Shown here: positions 1-7,666 of the stretch, piece by piece | How the letters are laid out: every line of letters starts with the position of its first letter | How positions within the stretch are numbered: the stretch's first letter is position 1 | Assembly: GCF_003432485.1 (NCBI RefSeq) | Contig: NZ_QVNQ01000001.1 | Location: forward strand, 186,001-250,000 | DNA: 64,000 nt | Origin: Actinomadura spongiicola | GTDB taxonomy: Bacteria > Actinomycetota > Actinomycetes > Streptosporangiales > Streptosporangiaceae | Direction of reading: 5' to 3' | Position numbers and translations under genes: made by a program | The notes under the pieces: model-generated | The model's input: the letters and a program-made list of their open reading frames with translations, nothing else | Told to the model about the DNA's origin: nothing | Databases searched by the model: none

Positions 1-730
1 CGGTCCTGCCGTGGACGCGCAGCCCGGTCTTCTTCTCACCCTTGAGGTCCTGCGCCTCCAGCCCACGGGATCGCTCCACCGCGTCCCGCAGGGTGGTGAC
101 GATGGCGTCGTGCAGTATCTCGACGTCCTCGCCGGTCAACGATGCGGCGATCTTGAACGGGGACATCTTCGCCACGTGCAGGACCTCGTCGGAGTAGGCG
201 TTGCCGATCCCGGCGATCACCTTTTGGTCGCGTAGCAGCCCCTTGATCTGGGTGCGTTTCCCTTCGACGATCGCGCCCAGCGCCCCGGGGGTGAACGTGT
301 CGTCCAGCGGGTCGGGCCCCAGCGAGGCCACGCCGGGGACGTCGGCGGGGTCGCGTACGACGTACACGGCGAGGCCCTTCTTGGTCCCGGGCTCCGTCAG
401 GTCGAATCCGGAACCGTCGTCCAGGTGGACGCGCATCGCCAGCGGGTTCTTCCCTCCGGGCCGGACGGGCCTGGACGGGATCTCGTCCCGCCACCGCAGC
501 CACCCGGCCCGCGCCAGATGGATCACCAGGTGCGGCCCGTCGACGTCCAGATCGAGGAATTTCCCGTGCCGCGTGGCCCCGGTGACGGTCAGTCCGCCCA
601 GCGAGGTCACCGGCGGGTCGTACGTCTTCAACGCGGAGATGGCGAGGACGTCGACACGAGCGACGACGTGCCCGACGACACGCTCCCGTAGAAACCCGGC
701 CAACGCCTCCACCTCGGGCAACTCAGGCAT
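1..730 (-). CDS. Fpg/Nei-family DNA glycosylase, 3' end cut by window edge
   Basis: The protein starts MPELPEVE at the ATG ending at 730, the diagnostic N-terminus of the family. Pro2 is the Schiff-base nucleophile and Glu3 the acid. A lysine in an HGKFLDLD segment near residue 55 matches the catalytic beta-hairpin lysine, and GIGNAYSDE near residue 170 is the helix-two-turn-helix DNA-binding motif. These enzymes excise oxidised bases and nick abasic sites. About 243 residues are visible; the reading runs out of the window at VHGRT, where the C-terminal zinc finger (usual total about 270-290 residues) would begin. Whether it is Fpg (MutM) or Nei cannot be decided without that end. The upstream gap to the copper operon is over 500 bp, so it has its own promoter. 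Confidence 0.9.
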   Translation of the reverse strand, partial: MPELPEVEALAGFLRERVVGHVVARVDVLAISALKTYDPPVTSLGGLTVTGATRHGKFLDLDVDGPHLVIHLARAGWLRWRDEIPSRPVRPGGKNPLAMRVHLDDGSGFDLTEPGTKKGLAVYVVRDPADVPGVASLGPDPLDDTFTPGALGAIVEGKRTQIKGLLRDQKVIAGIGNAYSDEVLHVAKMSPFKIAASLTGEDVEILHDAIVTTLRDAVERSRGLEAQDLKGEKKTGLRVHGRT

Positions 731-941
731 GGTCCCTCGATCCTTCCGCGCGGTAGACCACCGAGAACGCAGGTCACCCCCTGCTTCGCGTCCGTTTGCA
801 AGGTACCCGCTCCGGCATCCGGCGGCGGTCCGCGCAGGGGCGTCCGCCGGGCCGAAGTCCATGTCGCCCACGCGGGCCGGAGTCCGTGCGGAACAATCGG
901 GTCGGAGCACCTTCGGCGTCGTCTGCACGGCAGTGAGCGCG

Positions 942-1092
942 ATGTCCACAGGGGCGTGGAAGCCTGTGGATAAGGTTGTGCATAACTCTGGGCGCGGCGT
1001 GGAATGCGGGGTTTCCAGGGGCGATACCTCAGCGTATCCGGGCAAAGCGACGGGTGCCGATGGGGACGGCCGGTCACACAGGGTGTGGATAA
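942..1092. promoter_or_regulatory. Cluster of DnaA-box-like sequences
   Basis: ATGTCCACA lies at 942-950 on the plus strand. TGTGGATAA (reverse complement of the classical TTATCCACA box) occurs at 965-973 and 1084-1092, and TGTGCATAA at 977-985. Two are exact E. coli-consensus boxes and one is one base from the actinobacterial form TTGTCCACA. No dnaA, recF or gyrB is nearby, so this is a possible DnaA-binding or DnaA-regulated site, not a demonstrated origin. Confidence 0.5.
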
Positions 1093-1170
1093 CTTCCGGA
1101 TAACGACCTGTCAGTAATCGCCACGGGGGGCGCACGACGGATTTCAGGGGATGTGACCCGGATCTCGAAA

Positions 1171-1186
1171 TAACCCCTAGGGGGTA
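1171..1186. promoter_or_regulatory. Distal CsoR-type copper operator
   Basis: TAACCCCTAGGGGGTA is a C-run/G-run inverted repeat of the type bound by actinobacterial CsoR copper-sensing repressors. It lies about 80 bp upstream of the copZ start and repeats in similar form at 1232-1248. The csoR gene itself is not in this window. Confidence 0.65.
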
Positions 1187-1231
1187 CGGGTTGTCGGGTG
1201 CGTGCCGTTATGGCACCATGAGGAGCGAGAG

Positions 1232-1248
1232 ATACCCCCCAGGGGTAA
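1232..1248. promoter_or_regulatory. Proximal CsoR-type copper operator
   Basis: ATACCCCCCAGGGGTAA is a near-perfect inverted repeat matching the ATACCCC/GGGGTAT form of CsoR sites. It sits 20 bp upstream of the copZ start codon, just before its Shine-Dalgarno AAGGAG (1256-1261), where repressor binding would block transcription of the copper operon. Confidence 0.7.
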
Positions 1249-1268
1249 TGAAGCGAAGGAGCAGACCG

Positions 1269-1475
1269 ATGAGCACCGCCACCTACACCGTCGCCGGAAT
1301 GACCTGCGGCCACTGCGTCAGCTCCGTCACGGAGGAGGTCGAGCAGATCGCGGGCGTGACCGGCGTCGACGTCGACCTCCAGACCGGCCGGGTCACCGTG
1401 ACGAGCGACGCGCCCCTCGACGTCGCCCAGGTCAAGGACGCCGTCGAAGAAGCCGGTTACGAACTCAAGGCATGA
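1269..1475 (+). CDS. copZ: CopZ-like copper chaperone, HMA domain
   Basis: This 68-residue cytoplasmic protein is a single heavy-metal-associated domain. The copper-binding GMTCGHC loop is near residue 10 and the fold ends with AVEEAGYELKA. CopZ proteins carry Cu(I) to CopA-type ATPases. The start is the ATG at 1269 with AAGGAG 7 nt upstream; a longer in-frame reading from 1191 would run through the operator and is not favoured. It is first of three same-strand genes (chaperone, secreted His-rich protein, Cu-ATPase) and is preceded by two CsoR-type sites, so copper induction is expected. The only uncertainty is metal specificity, inferred from the CxxC-type loop and context. Confidence 0.92.
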   Translation: MSTATYTVAGMTCGHCVSSVTEEVEQIAGVTGVDVDLQTGRVTVTSDAPLDVAQVKDAVEEAGYELKA

Positions 1476-1540
1476 CCGGAGCGAACCCCGCGGCGACGCG
1501 GGGCGCGCTCCCCGAACACACGTGAGTGGAGTGGATCGGA

Positions 1541-2524
1541 ATGAACAACGCGACCAGGCTCGGAGCCTACGCTGTGGGACTGGCGGTCGTCTTCGGCGGC
1601 GCGGCGGGCGTCGGCAAGGTCGTCGGTCCCGTCGGCGCGTCCGCCGAGACGGCCTCCCATGACGGAGGTGGCCACGGTGGCGGCGGAGGCAACGGCGGCG
1701 GGGGGCACGGCGGCGGGGGCGGCCACGGCGAGGGCGGTACCGCCGCGGCGGCACACGCGCCGGGCGGCCTTCAGGTCTCCGAGGACGGCTACACGCTCGT
1801 CCCGCGCAGCACGACGCTGACGCCGGGCAAGCGGACCGACTTCCGGTTCACCATCAACGGACCCGACGGCAAGCCCGTCACCGGGTTCAAGCCCCTGCAC
1901 GGCAAGCGGCTGCACCTCATCATCGCGCGCCGCGACCTGTCGGGCTTCCAGCACCTGCACCCGACGGAGGCGGGCGGCGGCCTCTGGACGGTGCCGATCA
2001 CGCTGCCGAAGGCCGGCGTGTACCGGTTCTTCACCGACGTTCAGCCGGACGGCGCGAAGCGGCAGCTCACGCTGGGGACCGACGTGTTCGCCGAGGGCGA
2101 CCTGCGGACGGCTCCGCTGCCGAAGCCCGAGCGGGTCGCGAAGGTCGACGGGTACGAGGTCACGCTGACGGGCGGCCTCACGCCCGGCAAGTCCACCGAA
2201 CTCACGCTCTCGGTGAGCAAGGACGGCAAGCCGGTCACGGACCTGGAACCGTACCTGGAGGCGTACGGCCACCTGGTGGCGCTGCGCCAGGGCGACCTCG
2301 CCTACCTGCACGTCCACCCGGACGGTGAGCCGGGCGACGGGAAGACCCCGGCGGGCCCCGGCATCACGTTCTTCGCCGAGGCGCCCAGCACCGGCGCCTA
2401 CCGCCTCTACCTGGACTTCAAGCACGGCGGCAAGGTCCGCACGGCCGAGTTCACCGTGCACGCCGGGGACGCGCGGGTGCCCGTCCGGACCGGCGGCCAC
2501 GACGACCGGCCCCACACCCACTGA
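1541..2524 (+). CDS. Secreted His/Gly-rich two-domain protein of the copper operon
   Basis: This 327-residue protein begins with a hydrophobic signal or anchor segment (about residues 8-36), then a Gly/His linker of repeated GGGGHGGGG units, then two similar beta-rich domains. Each domain carries a His cluster, QHLHP in the first and LHVHPDGE in the second, and the protein ends HDDRPHTH. The ATG at 1541 is preferred over an in-frame GTG at 1526 because it places the signal segment at the N-terminus. The gene lies between copZ and copA, so an extracytoplasmic copper-binding or sequestration role is likely. This is inference; I do not recognise a characterised homologue. Confidence 0.8.
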   Translation: MNNATRLGAYAVGLAVVFGGAAGVGKVVGPVGASAETASHDGGGHGGGGGNGGGGHGGGGGHGEGGTAAAAHAPGGLQVSEDGYTLVPRSTTLTPGKRTDFRFTINGPDGKPVTGFKPLHGKRLHLIIARRDLSGFQHLHPTEAGGGLWTVPITLPKAGVYRFFTDVQPDGAKRQLTLGTDVFAEGDLRTAPLPKPERVAKVDGYEVTLTGGLTPGKSTELTLSVSKDGKPVTDLEPYLEAYGHLVALRQGDLAYLHVHPDGEPGDGKTPAGPGITFFAEAPSTGAYRLYLDFKHGGKVRTAEFTVHAGDARVPVRTGGHDDRPHTH

Positions 2525-2547
2525 CGAGCAGGCGAAGGAGGAGAGCG

Positions 2548-4848
2548 ATGAGCACGGACGCGGCGTCCGAGCGTATCGAGCTGGCGATCGGCGGCATGAC
2601 GTGCGCGTCCTGCGCCAATCGCATCGAACGCAAGCTCAACAAGCTGGACGGTGTGACCGCCACGGTCAACTACGCCACCGAGAAGGCGAAGGTCGAGTTC
2701 ACCGCCGGGGTGTCCCCGGACGAGTTGATCGCCACGGTCGAGAAGGCCGGGTACAGCGCCGAGCTGCCCGCGCCGCCGAAGCCGTCCGGGGAGGTCGAGG
2801 AGCCCGAACCGGACGACGGGCTGCGCCCGCTGCGGCAGCGGCTGATCACCGCGGTCGTGCTGTCGGTCCCGGTCATCGCGATGGCGATGGTCCCGGCGTT
2901 GCAGTTCGACGCGTGGCAGTGGATGTCGTTGACCCTGGCCGCCCCGGTCGTGGTGTACGCGGGCTGGCCGTTCCACAAGGCCGCGGCGATCAACCTGCGG
3001 CACGGCGCGGCGACCATGGACACGCTGATCTCGCTGGGGACCCTGGCGGCGTTCGCCTGGTCGCTGTGGGCGCTGTTCTTCGGCACGGCCGGGGAGATCG
3101 GGATCAAGCACGGTTTCGAGTTCTCGATGACCCGCGCGGACGGGTCCATGAACATCTACCTTGAGGCCGCGGCGGGCGTGACCATGTTCATTCTCGCGGG
3201 CCGGTACTTCGAGACGCGGTCCAAGCGCCGCGCGGGCGCCGCGCTCCGGGCACTGCTCGAACTGGGCGCGAAGGAGGTCTCGGTCATCCGGGACGGCCGT
3301 GAGGAGCGGGTTCCGGTGGACCGGCTCGCGGTCGGGGACCTGTTCGTCGTCCGTCCCGGCGAGAAGATCGCCACGGACGGCACGGTCGAGGAGGGCTCGT
3401 CCGCCGTGGACGCGTCCATGCTGACCGGCGAGTCGGTTCCGGTGGAGGTCGGGCCCGGCGACACCGTGGTCGGCGCGACCGTGAACGCGGGCGGGCGGCT
3501 GCTGGTGCGGGCCACCCGCATCGGCTCCGACACGCAGCTCGCCCAGATGGCGCGGCTCGTGGAGGACGCCCAGACGGGAAAGGCGCAGGTCCAGCGGCTC
3601 GCCGACCGGATCTCCGGCATCTTCGTCCCGATCGTGATCGCGCTGGCGCTGGGCACGCTGGGGTTCTGGATCGGCACCGGCGAGCCCCTCGCGGGCGCCT
3701 TCACCGCCGCGGTCGCCGTCCTGATCATCGCGTGCCCGTGCGCGCTCGGCCTCGCCACCCCCACCGCCCTCATGGTCGGGACGGGACGCGGCGCGCAGCT
3801 CGGCATCCTGATCAAGGGTCCGGAGGTGTTGGAGTCCACCCGCCGGATCGACACGGTCGTCCTGGACAAGACGGGCACCGTCACCACGGGACGGATGGCC
3901 CTGGTCGACGTCATCACCGCCGACGGGGTCGACGAGGCCGACGTCCTGCGGCTGGCGGGCGCGCTGGAGAACGCGTCCGAGCACCCCATCGCGCAGGCCA
4001 TCGCGAAGGGGGCCACGGAACGCGTCGGTGACCTCGGCACGGTCGAGGACTTCGCCAACGTCGAGGGCCTCGGCGTCCAGGGGATCGTGGACGGTCACGG
4101 TGTCCTGGCGGGCCGCCCCCAGTTGCTCGCCGAGTGGGCGCAGCACCTCACGCCCGACCTCGAACGCGCGATGGAGCAGGCCCAGGCGGCCGGTCACACC
4201 GCCGTCGCGGTCGGCTGGGACGGCCAGGCCCGCGCCGTGCTCACCGTCGCCGACCAGGTGAAGCCTACGTCGCGGGAGGCGATCGACCAGTTCAGGGCCC
4301 TCGGGCTCCGCCCGGTCCTGCTGACCGGCGACCACGAGACCGTGGCCCGGACGGTCGCCGACACGGTCGGGATCGAGGAGGTCATCGCCGAGGTCCTGCC
4401 ACAGGACAAGGTCGACGTCGTCAAGCGGCTCCAGTCCGAGGGCCGGACGGTCGCGATGGTCGGCGACGGGGTCAACGACGCCGCCGCGCTCGCGCAGGCC
4501 GATCTGGGGCTCGCGATGGGCACCGGCACGGACGTGGCGATCGAGGCGTCCGACCTGACCCTCGTCCGCGGGGACCTGCGGGCCGCGGCCGACGCGATCC
4601 GGCTGTCGCGCCGCACGCTCCGCACCATCAAGGGCAACCTGTTCTGGGCGTTCGCCTACAACGTGCTGGCCCTCCCGCTGGCCGCGTCGGGCCTGCTGGT
4701 CCCGATGATCGCGGGCGGTGCGATGGCGTTCTCGTCGGTCTTCGTCGTCGGCAACAGCCTCCGCCTCCGCCGCTTCGAAAGCCTGAACACGATCCCCGGC
4801 CCAGCGACCACGAAGCCCAGTCGACACAAGACACCCGCAACCCGCTGA
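2548..4848 (+). CDS. copA: CopA-type P1B Cu(I)-exporting ATPase
   Basis: This 766-residue ATPase pumps Cu(I) out of the cell. One N-terminal HMA domain has GMTCASC (residues 15-21). Membrane helices follow, with the A-domain TGES, the CPC transport motif in [11 protein letters not shown] (about residue 395), the phosphorylated Asp in DKTGT (about 440), the SEHP motif of the nucleotide domain and GDGVND (about 638). The last helices hold AYN and MAFSSV, the Cu(I)-type (P1B-1) signatures. The start ATG has AAGGAGGAG 7 nt upstream and is 23 bp after the preceding gene. It is the last gene of the copper operon and is followed by a strong hairpin. Confidence 0.96.
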   Translation: MSTDAASERIELAIGGMTCASCANRIERKLNKLDGVTATVNYATEKAKVEFTAGVSPDELIATVEKAGYSAELPAPPKPSGEVEEPEPDDGLRPLRQRLITAVVLSVPVIAMAMVPALQFDAWQWMSLTLAAPVVVYAGWPFHKAAAINLRHGAATMDTLISLGTLAAFAWSLWALFFGTAGEIGIKHGFEFSMTRADGSMNIYLEAAAGVTMFILAGRYFETRSKRRAGAALRALLELGAKEVSVIRDGREERVPVDRLAVGDLFVVRPGEKIATDGTVEEGSSAVDASMLTGESVPVEVGPGDTVVGATVNAGGRLLVRATRIGSDTQLAQMARLVEDAQTGKAQVQRLADRISGIFVPIVIALALGTLGFWIGTGEPLAGAFTAAVAVLIIACPCALGLATPTALMVGTGRGAQLGILIKGPEVLESTRRIDTVVLDKTGTVTTGRMALVDVITADGVDEADVLRLAGALENASEHPIAQAIAKGATERVGDLGTVEDFANVEGLGVQGIVDGHGVLAGRPQLLAEWAQHLTPDLERAMEQAQAAGHTAVAVGWDGQARAVLTVADQVKPTSREAIDQFRALGLRPVLLTGDHETVARTVADTVGIEEVIAEVLPQDKVDVVKRLQSEGRTVAMVGDGVNDAAALAQADLGLAMGTGTDVAIEASDLTLVRGDLRAAADAIRLSRRTLRTIKGNLFWAFAYNVLALPLAASGLLVPMIAGGAMAFSSVFVVGNSLRLRRFESLNTIPGPATTKPSRHKTPATR

Positions 4849-4857
4849 GCGACGTCA

Positions 4858-4885
4858 ACGCGCGGCCCCGATCGGGGCCGCGCGT
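4858..4885. terminator. Perfect 28-bp palindrome, copper operon terminator
   Basis: A perfect inverted repeat centred between 4871 and 4872 (arms of 14 bases starting ACGCGCGGCCCC) lies 10 bp after the copA stop. There is no U-tract, as is common in actinomycete terminators. Confidence 0.75.
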
Positions 4886-4984
4886 GCTCAGGTGTCGCCC
4901 GGGACGGACGGCGGCGAGTGCGGTCGCGGCAACCGCCGGGCCCACCCGGCAGGGGGTCCGGTGATCCGCTGAGCGCGTCGAGGC

Positions 4985-5006
4985 GCGGCCCCCGAGAGAG
5001 GGCCGC
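4985..5006. terminator. Hairpin downstream of the MarR gene
   Basis: GCGGCCC (4985-4991) and GGGCCGC (5000-5006) form a 7-bp stem with an 8-nt loop. It lies 22 bp beyond the stop of the minus-strand marR-type gene, in the convergent space with the copper operon. Confidence 0.55.
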
Positions 5007-5027
5007 GGCGTGTGCGTTGGGTGGGGG

Positions 5028-5471
5028 TTATGGCCGGAGGGTGGCGATCAGGGGGGCGAGGGACGGGTCGGTGGCGGCGGCGTCGAGGGCCTCGGTGAGG
5101 GTCTCGGAGTAGGTCGGGGCGGCCTTCTCCTGGACGATCCGTCCCTCGTCCGTGATGACGGTGTAGACGCCGCGACGGTCCTTCGGACACATGGCGCGGC
5201 GAGTGAAACCGGCGCTCTCCAGGCGGGCCACGAGGCGGCTGACGGAGCTCTGGTTGAGGCCGATCAGGTCGGCCAGCTCCTGCATCCGCAGTTCACCGTC
5301 GTCGGCGCGGGCGAGGCGGCACAGCGCCCGATACTCCGACAGGCCGATGCCATGGCGGCGTTGCAGGGCCTTGGCCAGCTGATTCTCGACCCGTCCGTGC
5401 AGGGTCACGACACCGTCCCAAAGCATTGCGTCCGCGGTGATCGTGCCCGCCGTCGTCGCGCCAGCGCCCAT
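5028..5471 (-). CDS. MarR-family transcriptional regulator
   Basis: This 147-residue winged-helix protein has the MarR layout: an N-terminal dimerisation helix, the HTH segment MQELADLIGLNQSSVSRLV, and the wing with CPKDRRGVYTVITDEG. The ATG at 5471 is preceded by GGGAGG. It is divergent from an Old Yellow Enzyme gene. The shared region carries direct repeats TGCATGTACA, suggesting it represses both genes and is relieved by an electrophile or xenobiotic, as in other MarR/OYE pairs. The ligand is unknown. Cys residues at CRLARADD and RAMCPKD could be redox-sensing, but this is speculation. Confidence 0.9.
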   Translation of the reverse strand: MGAGATTAGTITADAMLWDGVVTLHGRVENQLAKALQRRHGIGLSEYRALCRLARADDGELRMQELADLIGLNQSSVSRLVARLESAGFTRRAMCPKDRRGVYTVITDEGRIVQEKAAPTYSETLTEALDAAATDPSLAPLIATLRP

Positions 5472-5518
5472 CTCGCGCCTCCCTCTCTTGACATCAGCTT
5501 ACATGCGATGCGAACATC

Positions 5519-5543
5519 TGCATGTACAAGAGATGCATGTACA
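5519..5543. promoter_or_regulatory. Candidate MarR operator, two TGCATGTACA repeats
   Basis: TGCATGTACA occurs at 5519-5528 and 5534-5543, 15 bp start to start, in the 92-bp gap between the marR-type gene and the OYE gene. Each copy contains the palindromes TGCA and TGTACA. A TTGACA (5488-5493) upstream could be the -35 of the OYE promoter, with GAACAT (5512-5517) as a weak -10 overlapped by the repeats. Confidence 0.5.
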
Positions 5544-5563
5544 TACATAGAGAAGGGTTAGAG

Positions 5564-6718
5564 ATGACCAGTCCGCTGCTGCTGCCGTACGACGGGCCGC
5601 ACCTGAGGCTTCCCAACCGGATCGCGATGGCGCCGCTGACCCGGGCCCGCGCGGACGACGCGACCGGCGTCCCGCACCCGTTGGCGAAGGTGTACTACGC
5701 GCAGCGCGCCACCGCCGGACTGATCATCACCGAGGGGATCTGGCCGAACATCCTCGGCAAGGCCGGGCCCGGCATTCCCGGCCTCGTCACGGACGCGCAG
5801 GTCGCCGGGTGGTCCGAGGTGACCGAGGCCGTCCACGCCGCCGGTGGGACGATCTTCGCCCAGCTCTGGCATGTGGGACGGATGACGCATCCCCTCAACC
5901 TGCCGGGCGGCGCGACGCCCCTCGCGCCGTCCGCCGTCCGCATCGAGTCCGAACGCATCTACACCGCCGAGGGCCGCGTCGAGCACGTCACCCCACGCGC
6001 CATGACGACCGCCGAGGTCGAGGCGACGATCGCCGACTTCGCCGCCGAGGCCCGTAACGCGATCCGGGCCGGGTTCGACGGGGTCGAGGTGCACGGCGCG
6101 AACGGCTATCTCATCCAGCAGTTCCTCGCCGAGAACACCAACCGGCGCACCGACCGGTTCGGCGGCTCGCGGGAGGGCCGGATCCGTCTCGCCGTCGAGG
6201 TGGTCGAGGCCGTCGCCGCCGAGGTCGGGCCCGAACGGGTCGGCCTGCGCATCTCCCCGGACAACCCGGAGAACGAGATCGCCGAGCAGGACCCGCAGGG
6301 CACCTACAGGGCGCTCGTGGACGCCCTCGACCCGCTCGGCCTGGCCTACCTGCACATCATCGAGCGCGGCGCGTACGAGGCGCTCGCCGACCTGCGTCCC
6401 CGCTGGTCGAGCACCCTGATCGGGAACTTCAACGGTCCCGAACCGACCTCGCGGCGGGCCGCGGAGGAGGCCATCGCGGCGGGCCTGGCCGACGTCTTCT
6501 CCTTCGGCCGCCTGTTCATCGCGAACCCCGACCTGCCGCACCGGTTCGCGACGGGCGCGCCGCTCGCCTCCTACGTCCCCGGACTCGTCCATGGCGGCGA
6601 CGCGGCAGGCTACGTCGACTATCCGGCCGCCTCCGCTGAAGTTCCCTCCTTGGGAAGTCGCTTCTCTGGATCGACGATTACCAGCCGAACGGCTGACCTG
6701 CGCCCTCAGCCCCGCTGA
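5564..6718 (+). CDS. Old Yellow Enzyme family NADH:flavin oxidoreductase (alkene reductase)
   Basis: This 384-residue TIM-barrel flavoenzyme reduces activated C=C bonds with NAD(P)H. It shows NRIAMAPLTRARA at the FMN phosphate side, QLWHVGR, GVEVHGANGYLIQQFL (substrate His/Asn pair), NRRTDRFGGS and the FMN-binding VFSFGRLFIANPDLPHR near the end. The ATG at 5564 has AGAAGGG 7 nt upstream; upstream in-frame starts fall inside the operator repeats. Family members usually stop shortly after the GYxDYP motif, but here about 30 further residues rich in Ser/Arg follow, an unusual C-terminal extension. Regulation by the divergent MarR protein is likely. Confidence 0.93.
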   Translation: MTSPLLLPYDGPHLRLPNRIAMAPLTRARADDATGVPHPLAKVYYAQRATAGLIITEGIWPNILGKAGPGIPGLVTDAQVAGWSEVTEAVHAAGGTIFAQLWHVGRMTHPLNLPGGATPLAPSAVRIESERIYTAEGRVEHVTPRAMTTAEVEATIADFAAEARNAIRAGFDGVEVHGANGYLIQQFLAENTNRRTDRFGGSREGRIRLAVEVVEAVAAEVGPERVGLRISPDNPENEIAEQDPQGTYRALVDALDPLGLAYLHIIERGAYEALADLRPRWSSTLIGNFNGPEPTSRRAAEEAIAAGLADVFSFGRLFIANPDLPHRFATGAPLASYVPGLVHGGDAAGYVDYPAASAEVPSLGSRFSGSTITSRTADLRPQPR

Positions 6719-6776
6719 CGACCCGTTCACGCCCGTGATCGTCCGCTCCAACGGGCACGGCGGCTGATGAACGAAC

Positions 6777-6815
6777 AAGGCCCAGAGTCACTGACATGTC
6801 AGTGACCTGGGCCTT
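6777..6815. terminator. Strong inverted repeat after the OYE gene
   Basis: AAGGCCCA..GTCACTGACA and TGTCAGTGAC..TGGGCCTT pair to form a nearly perfect stem of about 19 bp between the OYE gene and the convergent tenA-like gene. It probably terminates one or both. Confidence 0.7.
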
Positions 6816-6878
6816 CATCGTGGGAACGGGTGGCGGGAATCCAACCCGCGCTGTGAGCCAGGCTGAGAGCCTCAAGAG

Positions 6879-7484
6879 TCAGGGGACGTCCCAGAAGGCG
6901 ATTTCGTGGCGCATGCCTTCCAGGAACAGGCGTTCCGCGGTTTCACGGTCGGCTCCGGACTCGTCGATCATCTCGGCGACGCGGCCGGTCAACTCCGCGA
7001 AACCGGGGTCGGCGTAGGTGTCGACCCAGCGGCGGTAGCGCGGCTCCGAGGGCGGGTTCTCGGCGAGGCGCCGTCCGAGCGTCGAATAGCCCCACATGCA
7101 GGGGTAGAGGGCGGCGAGACCATCGGCGTAGTCTGCGGCGCTGTCCAGCAGGAAGGACGTGTACGCGGCGCACGCCGGCCCCTTCTTCGCGCCCTCCAGG
7201 TCGGCCGCGAAGCTCGCGGAGAGCGAACGGTGCAAATCGAGTTCCTCGTGGAACGTCGCGTAGGCGAGGTCGACGAGGTCACCGAGATGGGCGGACGGGG
7301 CCTGCCAGGCGAGCCGGGAGAACACGCGGACGTAGTCGTGCAGGAAGAGGTAGTCCTGTTCCAACCAGGAGCGGAAGACCGTGTCGTCCAGGTTCCCTTG
7401 GGCGATGCCCCGCACGGTGGGGTGCTTGAGCTGTTCGTCGACCAGCGGACGGCCGAGTTCCTCCAGATGCGCCGCGAGACTCAT
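6879..7484 (-). CDS. tenA: TenA/thiaminase II family protein
   Basis: This 201-residue all-helical protein belongs to the TenA family, which hydrolyses the aminopyrimidine of degraded thiamine for salvage. Visible family features are the N-terminal HPTVRGIAQGNL and FRSWLEQDYLFLHDY segments, the cysteine region PCMWGYSTLGRRL and the C-terminal EIAFWD. The Cys puts it in the TenA_C class. The start at 7484 begins MSLAAHLEELG and gives normal family length; a much longer in-frame reading runs through the upstream terminator and glycosyltransferase gene and is rejected. No thiamine genes or TPP riboswitch adjoin it, so its substrate is uncertain. Confidence 0.85.
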   Translation of the reverse strand: MSLAAHLEELGRPLVDEQLKHPTVRGIAQGNLDDTVFRSWLEQDYLFLHDYVRVFSRLAWQAPSAHLGDLVDLAYATFHEELDLHRSLSASFAADLEGAKKGPACAAYTSFLLDSAADYADGLAALYPCMWGYSTLGRRLAENPPSEPRYRRWVDTYADPGFAELTGRVAEMIDESGADRETAERLFLEGMRHEIAFWDVP

Positions 7485-7520
7485 GCCCGCAAGTCTGGCA
7501 TCCACCCCGAAACGACCAGA

Positions 7521-7548
7521 CCCCGCCGGGTCATACGACCCGGCGGGG
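7521..7548. terminator. 12-bp perfect hairpin after the deacetylase-glycosyltransferase gene
   Basis: CCCCGCCGGGTC (7521-7532) and GACCCGGCGGGG (7537-7548) flank the loop ATAC. The hairpin separates the minus-strand deacetylase-glycosyltransferase gene from tenA and argues for separate transcription. Confidence 0.75.
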
Positions 7549-7666
7549 GCCCGATCTTGCACCGGTGTGTGGGTCGCCTCTCGGCGAAAGGCACGACACG
7601 GCTCCAGCCGGACGGTATTCCGTGAAGGCGAAAGGTGAGGCCCGGGGACACCAGGCACACCGGCTG

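Larger units (their letters stand above)
731..1268. other. Noncoding gap with DnaA-box-like 9-mers and CsoR-type operators
   Basis: No gene is supported in this 538-bp gap between the divergent glycosylase and copper genes. It holds four DnaA-box-like 9-mers (942-950, 965-973, 977-985, 1084-1092) and two C-run/G-run palindromes near the copper genes (1171-1186, 1232-1248), annotated separately. Confidence 0.7.

Noticed and set aside
2407..4827. Long minus-strand open frame across copA
   Set aside because: It is the antisense shadow of copA in GC-rich DNA, with Arg/Asp/Glu/Gly-rich composition and no domain.
7485..7666. TPP riboswitch ahead of tenA
   Set aside because: No CTGAGA or ACCTGATCTGGATAATG-like motifs; only a terminator hairpin is present.
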